Assembly (NCBI GenBank): GCA_934432725.1
Contig: CAKRZE010000002.1
Location: forward strand, 1-64,000
From: an uncultured Eubacteriales bacterium
GTDB taxonomy: Bacteria > Bacillota > Clostridia > Oscillospirales > CAG-272
Length of the DNA: 64,000 nt
Direction of reading: 5' to 3'
Each line of letters begins with the position of its first letter. Positions within the stretch are counted from its first letter, which is position 1. Position numbers and translations under genes: made by a program. The notes beneath the pieces are model-generated. The model was not told where the DNA came from, did not search any database, and saw only the letters and a program-made list of their open reading frames with translations. Shown here piece after piece: positions 26,832 to 36,063 of this stretch.

Positions 26832-29384
26832 ATGAATAATCATTCTGACAAAGACGATGCGCTTCTCGTTGAGATGACGCTGCTCGGCGATGAAAATGCC
26901 TATGAAGCGCTCGTGCTCCGTCATCAGCGTGCGGTGATGGGCACGGCTTACAAGGTGACGGGAAACCGCTATTCTGCGGAGGACGCTTCGCAGGATGCCT
27001 TCGTTTCGGCATGGATGAATCTGTCCGAACTGCACGACGGCTCAAAATTCGGCGCATGGATCTGTGCGTTTGCCAAAAACTGTGCGAGAACGCTTACGCG
27101 GCATTACCGTGCGGCGATACCCGATATCAGCCTGGATGCACTTGACGGCTTTGAGCCTTCGGAGAAAGAGGCTTTTTCCGACGATGACGAAAATGCGGAC
27201 ATTCACAGGGCGGTCGATTCGCTCAGCGAGAAAATACGGGAAACAATCCGACTTCATTACTTTGAAGACAAATCCGTTGCGGAAATAGCCGAAATGCTGT
27301 CCGTGCCGGTCGGTACGGTCAAATGGCGTCTTTCAGAGGGGCGAAAACAACTGAGAAAGGGCTACGGAATAATGGAAAAGACCTACAACGAAAACGAAAG
27401 CCTCGTCTCCCGCGTCATGCGTCAGGTAGAGGCACTGAAGCTCTGGCAGCTCAAAAACGACAAAAGCGGCTTTGAAGAGGAATACCGTGCGGTTCTTGCC
27501 AATGTCGAAGCGCTGGAAGAGTCAAAGGAAAAGAACGCTATGCTTGCCGATACCCTTCTGCGGGGCTGCTGGTGGCTTCCCGGCGAAAAGAATAACGAGG
27601 TGTTCGAAAGAATCAAAAAAGCCGCGGAGGCAGGTCATAACGATGATGTAATGGCTGTGATCGCGGGCATGGAGCATGACAAATTTTCCGGCGATGAACG
27701 GATCAGATTCATGCGTGAAACGCAGATCCCCTATTACCGCGAAAACGGCTATCCGAAAACGCTGGCATACGTCTGGTTCTGGCTCGGATATGCCTACCGC
27801 CTGAAGGAAGAAGCTGAGGAAGCCGTCCGATGCTTTGAGCAGGTCATGAAGCTTCTCGCGCCGTCGGACGTCTATTACGCCAACGCAAAGTCTGCCATCG
27901 AAGGAGAGAAGCGCTCGATCGCGGCAGCAAAGGACCCAGGGGTCATCCGCTTCCAGACCGCTGTCACCGGCGAGGTTTACAAAAGGATCGGCAGTAAGCT
28001 TTATTTCTGGACACAGCCCGGGTACGGCTTTTCTCCGGATATGGCGGACGCCGGACTTTTTTGGAACATGTCCCGCTGTGACAATATCATATTGGACAAA
28101 AAAATGAAGCCCGGCGATACGGTCACATCGTCTGACGGAAAAATAACGCTTACATATCTCAAAAACAGCGGCGTGTGCGACACGCCTGCGGGTCATTTCG
28201 AAAACTGCTCCGTGTATGTTCTGGACGGCGAATATTCCGAGCTCACCCATTGCGAAACATGGCTCTGCGGCGGAATCGGTATCGTCCGCCAGATCACAAC
28301 GCGCTTCGGGAACACGCACGAATGGGTGCTTTCGGCGTATCAGACAAACGGCACGGACGGACTCCTTCCGTTTGCCGCAGGCAACCGTTGGGAATATGCG
28401 CTTGCCACCCCCGAAACCGTCGATATAAGAAGAGAAAGAGAGAATATTTTTGAGGTCACCGCCTGCGACGACGGCTCCGTCACGCTTTCTGCCATGAACT
28501 TTATGGCTTCAAAGGGCTATTATGACACGTGGGAAGGCAAAATGGCTGAAGCGAGGTACGGCTATTACAAGGAAACAGCGCCTGATACAGAGATCCTCTG
28601 CGATGTGAGCGGCGCGATGAAGCGTGCCGAGGAGCTTGCCGCAACGAAGCGTCAAAAGCTGCATACGACTGTGGCAAACAGAGTGATGCGCCGCATTTTT
28701 GAGACCGATCCCGACAGCAATCCGGACTATACGGAAAAGGGCAGATGGAATTTCTTTGAATACGACAGGATTCAGAAGGCGGACGGCAGAATCAGCTGTG
28801 ACGACCGCCGCCAGCACAGCTTTGAATGGAAGGACATGTCTTGCGGCACGGACTGTGACGGATACAAGGTGCTTTACAGCTTCTTCCTCAGTATTTTGCA
28901 GGATGCGGCAGGCTGTCTGTGGTCCGACGAATGGACGGACGGCTATCATGCGGATGAGAGAAAGGCAGGCAACTACGTCACGAAGGATTTCAGTGTCACG
29001 GGCGGTGAAACGGTCATAACACCTGCCGGAACATTTGAAAACTGCCTGCGCATCGGCTTTGATTATCATTATGAGTCCTGGAGCTACTTCTCCGGCAGAA
29101 GCGAATACCTGTTTGCGGACGGGGTCGGCATTGTGCGGTTTGAGCATCCCTTCGGCGACGGCAAATGCGCGGTATGGCAGCTGACGGAATACAGAGGAAC
29201 CGGCAAGGGTTACTTTCCGACCGACGACGGACTGTTCCGCCGGTATCAGCCGGAGGCGCTGTCTGACGGCTGGCACGGGTCTGTCGAATACACGTTTGAC
29301 ACCGATGAGGAGGGAACGGTCATGTTCAAGGACGCGCTCGGAACGCAGGACAGAGCCGCTTACGAACAAACGCACAAAAAATGA
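26832..29384 (+). CDS. ECF sigma factor with a large C-terminal extension
   Basis: 850 residues; ribosome site AAAGGAGACGCT. Residues 1-180 are a complete ECF sigma factor: region 2 (LGDENAYEALVLRHQRAVMGTAYKVTG...SAEDASQDAFVSAW) and region 4 (LSEKIRETIRLHYFEDKSVAEIAEMLSVPVGTVKWRLSEGRK). Residues about 185-365 are helical and TPR-like (FWLGYAYRLKEEAEEAVRCFEQVMK). Residues about 375-530 and 620-830 are two related beta domains, each with a TPAG(H/T)FENC motif followed by GIGIVR or GVGIVRF, a pattern of secreted or lipoprotein-type beta domains, though no membrane segment is visible. It may sense a ligand and control sigma activity in cis, replacing an anti-sigma factor; none is encoded nearby. 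No stop or frameshift breaks the reading frame. Confidence 0.88.
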   Translation: MNNHSDKDDALLVEMTLLGDENAYEALVLRHQRAVMGTAYKVTGNRYSAEDASQDAFVSAWMNLSELHDGSKFGAWICAFAKNCARTLTRHYRAAIPDISLDALDGFEPSEKEAFSDDDENADIHRAVDSLSEKIRETIRLHYFEDKSVAEIAEMLSVPVGTVKWRLSEGRKQLRKGYGIMEKTYNENESLVSRVMRQVEALKLWQLKNDKSGFEEEYRAVLANVEALEESKEKNAMLADTLLRGCWWLPGEKNNEVFERIKKAAEAGHNDDVMAVIAGMEHDKFSGDERIRFMRETQIPYYRENGYPKTLAYVWFWLGYAYRLKEEAEEAVRCFEQVMKLLAPSDVYYANAKSAIEGEKRSIAAAKDPGVIRFQTAVTGEVYKRIGSKLYFWTQPGYGFSPDMADAGLFWNMSRCDNIILDKKMKPGDTVTSSDGKITLTYLKNSGVCDTPAGHFENCSVYVLDGEYSELTHCETWLCGGIGIVRQITTRFGNTHEWVLSAYQTNGTDGLLPFAAGNRWEYALATPETVDIRRERENIFEVTACDDGSVTLSAMNFMASKGYYDTWEGKMAEARYGYYKETAPDTEILCDVSGAMKRAEELAATKRQKLHTTVANRVMRRIFETDPDSNPDYTEKGRWNFFEYDRIQKADGRISCDDRRQHSFEWKDMSCGTDCDGYKVLYSFFLSILQDAAGCLWSDEWTDGYHADERKAGNYVTKDFSVTGGETVITPAGTFENCLRIGFDYHYESWSYFSGRSEYLFADGVGIVRFEHPFGDGKCAVWQLTEYRGTGKGYFPTDDGLFRRYQPEALSDGWHGSVEYTFDTDEEGTVMFKDALGTQDRAAYEQTHKK

Positions 29385-29436
29385 TCGAAAATTGTCCTGA
29401 TGCTATCGTCGGCGCATACAAACCCTCATACGGAGA

Positions 29437-29474
29437 AATCCCCGCCGCAGATTTCTCTGCGGCGGGGATTTTTT
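29437..29474 (+). terminator. Terminator of the sigma factor gene
   Basis: 14-bp stem (29437-29450 with 29457-29470), 6-base loop, T6. Confidence 0.9.
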
Positions 29475-29566
29475 GGTCCTGTTCAATTGTTTGTGATTAC
29501 TCCGATAAGGAACCGCGCTTTGGGAAACCGGGCTTTTGCCCGGCATCTTTCAAGACCGGAGCGCTT

Positions 29567-29677
29567 GGGGACGATACCCGAAACCAGTCCTCCGCTCCGG
29601 CAGGGACAGCCCGGCTCACCGCACAGACAGGTACGCGCGGCAGCTTTGTTACGATCCTCGAAAAAGAACGGATACCC
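29567..29677 (+). repeat. Left copy of a tRNA-flanking repeat
   Basis: This stretch aligns in the same orientation with 61271-61390, next to the tRNA-Cys gene: about three quarters identical by eye with two small gaps, including identical blocks CTCCGGCAGGG, CGCGGCAGCTT and CGAAAAAGAACGGA. The start (GGGGACGATACCCGAAACC) is a diverged form of the 3' end of tRNA-Cys. It could be an old attachment site or a dispersed repeat. Confidence 0.6.
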
Positions 29678-30301
29678 GAACAGACATCGGTCTTTGGGGG
29701 CCGTTGCGGTCTTAAAGGATACCGGGGCGAAATGCCGAAAGCCTTTGCGGTATAAGGATTTTCCGGATTTTTTCAGAAAAGGACCAGATTCGTTTTCTGA
29801 AAAAACAAGAATGAATCTGCCATCGACAGTTGACCCGCCAACCGGTGTCATTGATCTCAAAGACACCAATGAATCGCTGTTGCAAAAGGCAAAAAAACGT
29901 TGCCGCCTTCGCCGGCAAGCAATGCCCTTGGTCATTGCTTCGGCGCTTCATTTATTCGGGAGTGCGGATAAATGCTTTTCTTCTTCGTCAAAGGAAATCT
30001 CCCCAAAGTCATTTCCTTTGCACTGCATTGAACGTTTCCGCTTGGTCTTATCCGTCACAGATCAGGCAGCAAGCAGCTCTTCCTCGTTTTCCGCGAACCT
30101 CACGCCACCCGCCTTACCAATACCGTCAGATTGCGCACACGGCGCCTGCGGGACGACGCTTTTTGCGCTTCAAACCGCAGCTTTGACTTCATTATATGCC
30201 ACAGACGGCTGCAATCGATGGCGCTCGGATACAATTCCCTTTCGTAAGCCTCGCAAACAGCAGCTGCAAAAAATAATTCATCGGCAAAAGTGAAAAAACA
30301 C
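29678..30301. other. Non-coding stretch with inverted repeats
   Basis: Long open frames cross this region on both strands but look like non-coding translation. There is a 13-bp inverted repeat TTTTTTCAGAAAA / TTTTCTGAAAAAA (29768-29780 and 29793-29805) and GGTGTC/GACACC flanking 12 bases near 29850. No gene is called. Confidence 0.5.
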
Positions 30302-30330
30302 TTGACAAGTCACACCACACATGATATACT
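30302..30330 (+). promoter_or_regulatory. Promoter of the flavodoxin-uptake operon
   Basis: TTGACA (30302-30307), 17-bp spacer, TATACT (30325-30330). The metal box at 30337-30362 covers the expected start of transcription. Confidence 0.85.
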
Positions 30331-30336
30331 GTTGCC

Positions 30337-30362
30337 GTTCAGTTAGCAAAAGCTAACTGAAC
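30337..30362. promoter_or_regulatory. DtxR-type iron box 1
   Basis: Perfect 11-bp inverted repeat GTTCAGTTAGC AAAA GCTAACTGAAC directly downstream of the -10 element. The core GTTAGC-N4-GCTAAC resembles the TTAGG..CCTAA type operator of DtxR/IdeR repressors. The same core recurs at 30417, 47781 and 59282, and the last gene of this operon encodes a DtxR-family protein. Confidence 0.8.
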
Positions 30363-30416
30363 GCCGTATAAACGAAAACCCGGCACTGCGCTGTCGGATT
30401 ATCTTTTCAACGAGCA

Positions 30417-30432
30417 GTTAGCCAATGCTAAC
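30417..30432. promoter_or_regulatory. DtxR-type iron box 2
   Basis: GTTAGC CAAT GCTAAC, a second 16-bp box in the leader, 25 bases before the flavodoxin start and 80 bases after box 1. Confidence 0.75.
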
Positions 30433-30457
30433 CGTAATACAATTCAGGAGCAGAACA

Positions 30458-31375
30458 ATGAGCAGACTTGCTATCATTTGTGCGCCGGACAAATCGGCGC
30501 TCTCGGCAATGACGGAAAAACTCGCGGCAGGAGCCGTTTCGGGCGGCGCCGCAGCAGATATTTTCGATGCGGCAATTGATCCCTCGGTACTCGCGGGATA
30601 TGACGCCGCAGCATTCGGATTGGCAGACGGTTTTGAAAAAACGGACTTCCTCGCAATATTTTCACGCTGTCTGCCAAGGCTTGAAGGCAAAAAAACGGCT
30701 TTTTTCGGAAGCCTTGAAGAAGCGGACGAATTTGCCGAAAGTCTGATGCGTGTAGGCAAAGCGGCAAAATGCGTGATGCTTTCCGCAGCCCGCACAGAGG
30801 AAGACGCAGAAAGCCTCGGCAGATCGCTGATCCATAAAAAAGAGCCCCGTCCCGATCTTGCGGGCACGGTGCCGATTGTTTTTTCCACAATCACAGGGAA
30901 CGCCTATAAGCTTGCAGCAGCTGCGGCAGAAGCGGTGCCTGATCATGTCGGTCCCTACAACATCCGCTATATCACAGATGAGGTAATAGATAAATTCGAT
31001 ACTTTTGTGCTTTCCTACTGGTGCAATCACGGCACGGCAGACGACGATACGATCGATCTGATTGCCAGAATGCACGGAAAAAAGCTCGTTGTCATCGGTT
31101 CACTCGGGGTCGCCGTTGACACGGCGCACGCCGCCAAGGTTTGCGAAAATGTCACAGCGCTCGCCTCAGAGCACAATACCCTGCTCGGTCATTATCTCTG
31201 CCGCGGAAGCATCGACCTGCGCCGCACCTTTGCGCGGACCCGCATTCCCGAGGGACAGAAGGGTCATCTTTCGCAGGAACGCTTTGAAAAGCAGAAGCAG
31301 TCGCTCGGTCATCCGAACGCAGAAGAGCTGGATGGCGCGCGGGCGGCAGTTGCGGAGTTTCTGAAAAAAGCATGA
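30458..31375 (+). CDS. Flavodoxin-family protein with two flavodoxin-like halves
   Basis: 305 residues from ATG 30458, preceded by AGGAG. The C-terminal half has a flavodoxin FMN phosphate loop (VFSTITGNAYKLAAA) and a YWCNHGTADDDT loop near the flavin. The N-terminal half (LAIICAPDKSALSAM...KTAFFGSLEEADEF) has a similar alpha/beta layout but no clear phosphate loop, so it may be a degenerate copy. It is the first gene of an iron-boxed operon with a FecCD-type importer and a radical-SAM protein; by analogy with ChuW-type anaerobic heme degradation, it could deliver electrons to the radical-SAM enzyme. Function inferred. Confidence 0.75.
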   Translation: MSRLAIICAPDKSALSAMTEKLAAGAVSGGAAADIFDAAIDPSVLAGYDAAAFGLADGFEKTDFLAIFSRCLPRLEGKKTAFFGSLEEADEFAESLMRVGKAAKCVMLSAARTEEDAESLGRSLIHKKEPRPDLAGTVPIVFSTITGNAYKLAAAAAEAVPDHVGPYNIRYITDEVIDKFDTFVLSYWCNHGTADDDTIDLIARMHGKKLVVIGSLGVAVDTAHAAKVCENVTALASEHNTLLGHYLCRGSIDLRRTFARTRIPEGQKGHLSQERFEKQKQSLGHPNAEELDGARAAVAEFLKKA

Positions 31376-32418
31376 AGGTAAAAAAGGTGTCCGAATCTCC
31401 CATATCGCAAAAGGGTATGCCGTCCGCCGGAAGGAAAGCTTCACGGCTGATCATCATCGCAACATTCGGTGTGCTTTCCGTCCTGTCTGTACTCATATGC
31501 ACGGGCATCGGCAGTGTAAAAATCTCCGTTTCCGATGTCATAAAGGCGCTGTTTGTCGATGACGAAAGCATGGCGCGCCTGCTCGTATGGAATCTCCGGT
31601 TTCCCCGCGTGCTCGTCGGCGGACTCGTCGGCGTATGTCTGTCGCTGTCGGGCTGCATACTCCAGGGCGTCATGCGCAATACAATGGCGTCACCTTCAAC
31701 GATCGGCGTAACGGGCGGCGCGAGCTTCATAGGCTATCTTACGCTCGTTGCCTTCCCCGCTTATTCCTATCTGCTTCCGATCGGCTCAATATTCGGCGCA
31801 TTCATCACCACAATGCTCATATATGCGCTGGCATATCAAAAAGGCGTTTCTCCGGTAAAAATGATCCTGTCCGGCATGGCGGTCTCGGCACTGTTCGGGG
31901 CGTTCAACGATATCATCAAGACTTTCTTTGCCGAATCTCTCGGAAACGCCTCGGGGTTTCTTGTCGGCGGACTGAACGGCGCAGGCTGGGAAAGCTTCCG
32001 CATGATCCTTCCCTATGCCGCAGTGGGAATTTTCATCTGCGCCTTTCTGCCGGCAAGCATGAATATCCTCATGCTCGGCGATGAAACGGCAAACGCCCTC
32101 GGACTGCGCACGGAGGTCTGTCGCTTCTTTCTGATCGCGGTATCCTCGCTTCTCGCCGGCGCAGCGATCTCCGTGGCGGGACTTATCAGCTTTGTCGGTC
32201 TTGTCGTACCGCATATTGCAAGACTTCTTGTCGGTTCGGACTATAAATACCTCTTTCCCGCATCGGCTTTGCTCGGATTTTCTCTTGTCAGCATATGCGA
32301 TACCGTGGGAAGGGTCATCCTGCCGCCGGGAGAGGTCCCCGTCAGCATCATTCTTTCCTTTATCGGCGCGCCGTTCTTTCTGTATCTGCTGCGCACGCGG
32401 GAAGGCAGGAGGGGGTGA
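31372..32418 (+). CDS. FecCD-family iron/heme ABC permease
   Basis: 348 residues, about ten membrane helices. FecCD hallmarks: LRFPRVLVGGLVGVCLSLSGCILQGVMRNTMASPSTIGVTGGA, the LGLRTEVCRFFLI coupling region, and GLISFVGLVVPHIARLLVG. It imports siderophore- or heme-type ligands with the ATPase and lipoprotein encoded next. The ATG overlaps the flavodoxin stop by 4 bases. Confidence 0.92.
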   Translation: MKVKKVSESPISQKGMPSAGRKASRLIIIATFGVLSVLSVLICTGIGSVKISVSDVIKALFVDDESMARLLVWNLRFPRVLVGGLVGVCLSLSGCILQGVMRNTMASPSTIGVTGGASFIGYLTLVAFPAYSYLLPIGSIFGAFITTMLIYALAYQKGVSPVKMILSGMAVSALFGAFNDIIKTFFAESLGNASGFLVGGLNGAGWESFRMILPYAAVGIFICAFLPASMNILMLGDETANALGLRTEVCRFFLIAVSSLLAGAAISVAGLISFVGLVVPHIARLLVGSDYKYLFPASALLGFSLVSICDTVGRVILPPGEVPVSIILSFIGAPFFLYLLRTREGRRG

Positions 32419-32423
32419 ACGGT

Positions 32424-33215
32424 ATGTATTTCGGTTTTCGTGACATTTCCGTCGGATACGGTAAAAAAGAAGTGCTCCGCGGGCTTTCTCTTGAGATCCG
32501 GCAGAGCAAGGTGGTGACGCTCATCGGTCAGAACGGGTGCGGAAAATCGACCCTGCTCAAGACCGTTTCAAAGGCGGTAACGCCGCAGTCGGGCGAGGTC
32601 GTATATCTTGACAAAAAGCTGTCCGAATACCCGCCGAAGCAGCTTGCACGGAAAATTGCCTATCTTTCGCAGGCACATGAATCTCCGCCCGACATCGATG
32701 TCCGCACGCTGGTTTCTTACGGCAGATTTCCGTATTCGCGTTTCGGACGCGGCATGACGGCAGATGACGGAGTCATCATTGACCGTGCGCTTTCGCTTAC
32801 GGGACTTACGCGCCTGAAAGACCGCATTCTCGCCACTCTTTCGGGCGGTGAAAGGCAGCGTGCGTGGATTGCCATGACCATTGCGCAGGAGCCGGAGATT
32901 CTTATTCTGGATGAGCCGACAACATACCTTGACGTCAGCTATCAGGTAGAGGTGCTGGAGCTGGTGCGGCGTCTGAACCGCGAGCTCGGCATCACCATTG
33001 TAATGGTTCTGCACGATATCAATCTTGCCGCACGCTATTCGGATTACCTTGCGGCAATACGCAGCGGAACACTTTTTGCGGTGGGCACACCCGATGAAAT
33101 GGTAACCGAGAAAAATCTTCGCGACATTTTTGAGATCGAAGCCGCAGTATACCGCGACCCGATACACAAATGCCCGTATTTTATTCCGCAAAGGACCACC
33201 TTTGATATAAAATGA
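32424..33215 (+). CDS. Iron/heme ABC transporter ATPase (FecE/HmuV type)
   Basis: 263 residues from ATG 32424; ribosome site GGAGGGGGTG. Walker A GQNGCGKST, Q-loop SQAHE, signature LSGGERQR, Walker B ILILDEPTTYLD, switch histidine VMVLHDINLA. Length and C-terminal layout are those of FecE-like subunits. It energises the permease upstream. Confidence 0.93.
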   Translation: MYFGFRDISVGYGKKEVLRGLSLEIRQSKVVTLIGQNGCGKSTLLKTVSKAVTPQSGEVVYLDKKLSEYPPKQLARKIAYLSQAHESPPDIDVRTLVSYGRFPYSRFGRGMTADDGVIIDRALSLTGLTRLKDRILATLSGGERQRAWIAMTIAQEPEILILDEPTTYLDVSYQVEVLELVRRLNRELGITIVMVLHDINLAARYSDYLAAIRSGTLFAVGTPDEMVTEKNLRDIFEIEAAVYRDPIHKCPYFIPQRTTFDIK

Positions 33216-33244
33216 GAATCCAAACACAACGGAGGAAAAACCAA

Positions 33245-34396
33245 ATGAAAAAATTATTCGCCATGCTTCTCTGCTTCTGCCTTTTGGCGGGAGTGTTTAC
33301 CGCCTGCGCCGGTCAAAACCCCGATTCGTCCGACAACACATCCGGTGCTGACACTTCCGCCGCGGACGAAAGTCAGACAACACCGTCCGATGACGGCAAA
33401 AAGGACAACGATGCCCTGAAAGCCGCTTTCAAGGCGGAATTTCTCAAGGCGGCAGACGAAGTAACCGTAAATGAAGATTCCGTCACCTTTAAAGATGCAA
33501 CCTCCACGGACGGTTCTGTCATAACAATCAAAAAGAATCCTGCCAATGTGGTCAATCTCTATGCCAGCTTCACAACGCTCTGGTATGAGGCGGGCGGCTC
33601 GGTCATCGGCTGCATCGGCGGCGATTCGTCGCAGGCTCTTTACAATGAATATATCGGCAGAGACATTACCGCCGATGAAGGCATGACAGTAGTTGCCACC
33701 TCATCCTCCGGAAAAAAGTGGGACACGGAGAAAATCGTTTCCCTGAAGCCCGACCTTATCATCTGCTCCACTGCAATGAGCGGATATTCCACCATTGAAA
33801 AGCCCGCAAAGGCGGCGGATATCCCCGTCATTGCCGTCAGCTATGACGATTTCTCCGACTACCTGAAATGGTTCAAGGTATTCTGCAATCTTTCAGGCAA
33901 TCCGGAGCTGTGGGACAGCGTAGCGATGAAAGCGCTTGACGATGTAGTAGAAGTCCTTTGCGAGATCCCCGATGAAAATGCTCCGCGCGTATTCAGCATG
34001 TTTGCAAATGCAAGCAATCTGGAGGCAAACACCTCGTCTACTGTCGTAGGCGGAATGGTAACGGCAATGAAGGCGGTAAATATCGTGGATGACTGGCAGA
34101 ATACCGACGGTGCCGAGCGTCTGACAATCAATCTGGAAACAGTGTTTGCGGCAAACCCCGATATCATAATCGTTCAGTGCCACGCGGGAACCGATGCGGC
34201 AGCACAGCAGGTTGAGGAAACCTACGGAAGCAATCCCGTATGGCAGTCGCTGAACGCCGTCAAGAACGGAAAGGTATTCTATCTTGAGAAATCCCTCTTC
34301 CACAACAAGCCCAACAGCCGCTTTGCGGAAGCATATCAGAAGCTTGCGGAAATCCTCTATCCCGATGCCGATTTCTCCTTCAAAAGCGGGAAATAA
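33245..34396 (+). CDS. Iron/heme-binding lipoprotein of the ABC importer
   Basis: 383 residues from ATG 33245 (AACGGAGG upstream). Signal peptide with lipobox LAGVFTAC, an Asp/Ser/Thr-rich linker, then a class III periplasmic-binding fold: NVVNLYASFTTLWYEAGG, GCIGG, ISLKPDLIIC-like VSLKPDLIICS, and a second lobe with AANPDIIIVQCHAG. This family binds heme or ferric siderophores at the outer face of the membrane and delivers them to the FecCD permease. The ligand cannot be told from sequence. Confidence 0.88.
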   Translation: MKKLFAMLLCFCLLAGVFTACAGQNPDSSDNTSGADTSAADESQTTPSDDGKKDNDALKAAFKAEFLKAADEVTVNEDSVTFKDATSTDGSVITIKKNPANVVNLYASFTTLWYEAGGSVIGCIGGDSSQALYNEYIGRDITADEGMTVVATSSSGKKWDTEKIVSLKPDLIICSTAMSGYSTIEKPAKAADIPVIAVSYDDFSDYLKWFKVFCNLSGNPELWDSVAMKALDDVVEVLCEIPDENAPRVFSMFANASNLEANTSSTVVGGMVTAMKAVNIVDDWQNTDGAERLTINLETVFAANPDIIIVQCHAGTDAAAQQVEETYGSNPVWQSLNAVKNGKVFYLEKSLFHNKPNSRFAEAYQKLAEILYPDADFSFKSGK

Positions 34397-35649
34397 TGTT
34401 CGCAAGCCGCTATAAAAGTCATCACGATGCCTCGCGTAATCTCAAAAAGCACTATGTCTCAGACACGGGAGGGGAGGAATATCTCCCCGCAGTGCTCGGA
34501 GGAGCGCCCGGGAGCAGGCGCGTGATATATCTCCATGTACCGTTTTGCAATAAAATATGCTCCTTCTGCCCGTTTCACCGTCCCGATGAGCTGGCGCGGC
34601 GGGAATACCACAGGTATCTTATTGATGAAATGCACAAGATACAAGGCTATCCGTATATGAAAGCGCCCATCGATGCCGTAAATTTCGGCGGCGGTACGCC
34701 GACCTCGCTTTCTCCCGCGCAAATGAAGGCGGTGCTCGCAGAGCTGAAAAACAGCTTTTCGATTGCGCCGGGAGCGGAGATCAGCGTGGAAACCTCGGCA
34801 ACGGGTCTTTCGGACGAGATGATTGAAGTGCTCAGAGAAGGCGGCGTAAACCGGCTGTCTGTCGGAATACAGACCTTTGACGACGGCGCGAGAAAGCTGC
34901 TCGGCAGGCGCGGAAGCGGAGAATTTGCCGCCTCCCGTGTGACGGCGGCAATAGCAGCCGGAATACGGAACATGAGTGTGGACCTCATCTATAATTACCC
35001 CGAGGAAACCGACGCGCAGCTTGCAAACGATCTTGAAATCATATCCGGGCTTGATGTTGCGGGAATATCCTTTTATTCGCTGATGCTCCATGAAAAAACT
35101 CCGCTATACCGTCGGCTCGGTAAAAAGGCAAAGGCCGACATGCTTGATATGGGGCGCGAAAAAGAGCTTTTCGACATGATCTTTGATAAGCTTGAGCCGC
35201 ACGGCTACAAAATGCTGGAGCTGACAAAGCTGGTGAAGAACGGGCGGGACCGCTACGACTATATGGAAATCCGCCACAGCGGCGGAAGCTGTATTGCGCT
35301 CGGTCACGGCGCGGGCGGCAATATCGAAAACTATTTTTATCACAATTCGCATACTGTACCCGATGTTTCGGAGGAGCTGCACATATGCTCGCGAGGCAGA
35401 GTCCTCCGCCCCGAATACCGTGCGCTTGATTCGCTGGTCTATGCCATGCAGAAGGGCAGCGTCAGCCTCGGTGCGTTTTCGCGGCAGCTCGGCACGGACC
35501 TCCTTTCCCTTTTCGGCGAAAAGCTCGCCGTCTTTGCCGATGCGGGATATCTGAATACGGACGGCGACAGGATCACGCTTACCCGCGACGGAGTATTTTT
35601 CGGAAATAACATGATTTCCGAGCTGATCGGCATAATCGCCGACAGGTAA
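34396..35649 (+). CDS. HemW/ChuW-like radical-SAM protein
   Basis: 417 residues; the ATG overlaps the lipoprotein stop by one base. Radical-SAM cluster motif CNKICSFC (Cys51, Cys55, Cys58), then NFGGGTPTSL, SVGIQTFDDGARKLLGR and DLIYNYPEETDAQLANDL, all typical of the HemN/HemW group. The C-terminal part has LGHGAGGNIENYF. Within this group, HemW is a heme chaperone and ChuW/HutW opens the heme ring anaerobically using SAM and flavodoxin. Position in an iron-boxed uptake operon starting with a flavodoxin favours heme breakdown; this is an inference from context. Confidence 0.8.
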   Translation: MFASRYKSHHDASRNLKKHYVSDTGGEEYLPAVLGGAPGSRRVIYLHVPFCNKICSFCPFHRPDELARREYHRYLIDEMHKIQGYPYMKAPIDAVNFGGGTPTSLSPAQMKAVLAELKNSFSIAPGAEISVETSATGLSDEMIEVLREGGVNRLSVGIQTFDDGARKLLGRRGSGEFAASRVTAAIAAGIRNMSVDLIYNYPEETDAQLANDLEIISGLDVAGISFYSLMLHEKTPLYRRLGKKAKADMLDMGREKELFDMIFDKLEPHGYKMLELTKLVKNGRDRYDYMEIRHSGGSCIALGHGAGGNIENYFYHNSHTVPDVSEELHICSRGRVLRPEYRALDSLVYAMQKGSVSLGAFSRQLGTDLLSLFGEKLAVFADAGYLNTDGDRITLTRDGVFFGNNMISELIGIIADR

Positions 35650-35671
35650 ATTTACAAAAAGGAGTGGTGGC

Positions 35672-36046
35672 ATGAAGCTGCACGCTTCGGGAGAAGATTA
35701 TCTAGAGGCGGTATTGATGATTGAGAAAAAGCAGGGCGCAGCACGCTCCATTGACGTTGCCGAACAGCTCGGCGTAAGCAAACCGAGCGTCAGCCGTGCC
35801 GTCTCTCTTCTGAAAGAAGGAGGATTTCTCCGCACGGAAAACAAATTTCTGTATCTGACCGACACAGGGCGGGAAATCGCAGAAAAGATATATGAAAGGC
35901 ACTGCTTTTTTAAGCACAGGCTGGTAAATGCCGGCGTAGATGAAAAAACCGCCGAAAAGGAAGCTTGCCTGCTTGAGCACAGTCTTTCCGATGAAAGCTT
36001 TGAAAAAATAAAAAAGGCTTCTCTTTGCGACAGCAAAGACGGCTGA
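35672..36046 (+). CDS. DtxR-family iron-dependent repressor
   Basis: 124 residues; ribosome site AAGGAGTGGTGGC. Winged-helix domain (SIDVAEQLGVSKPSVSRAVSLLKEGGFL) and dimerisation helices; no SH3-like third domain. Metal ligands EACLLEHSLSDES include Cys99, Glu102 and His103. The CxxEH form is that of iron sensors DtxR/IdeR, while the manganese sensor MntR has ExxEH. As last gene of the operon behind two GTTAGC-N4-GCTAAC boxes it is the likely repressor of this regulon, autoregulated through box 1 and box 2. Confidence 0.9.
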   Translation: MKLHASGEDYLEAVLMIEKKQGAARSIDVAEQLGVSKPSVSRAVSLLKEGGFLRTENKFLYLTDTGREIAEKIYERHCFFKHRLVNAGVDEKTAEKEACLLEHSLSDESFEKIKKASLCDSKDG

Positions 36047-36063
36047 AACAATCCGCAAAATGC

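Noticed and set aside
29400..30293. 297-codon plus-strand frame and a 124-codon overlapping frame
   Set aside because: They start inside the sigma-factor 3' end or terminator, contain the repeat at 29567-29677 and have no motif; read as non-coding.
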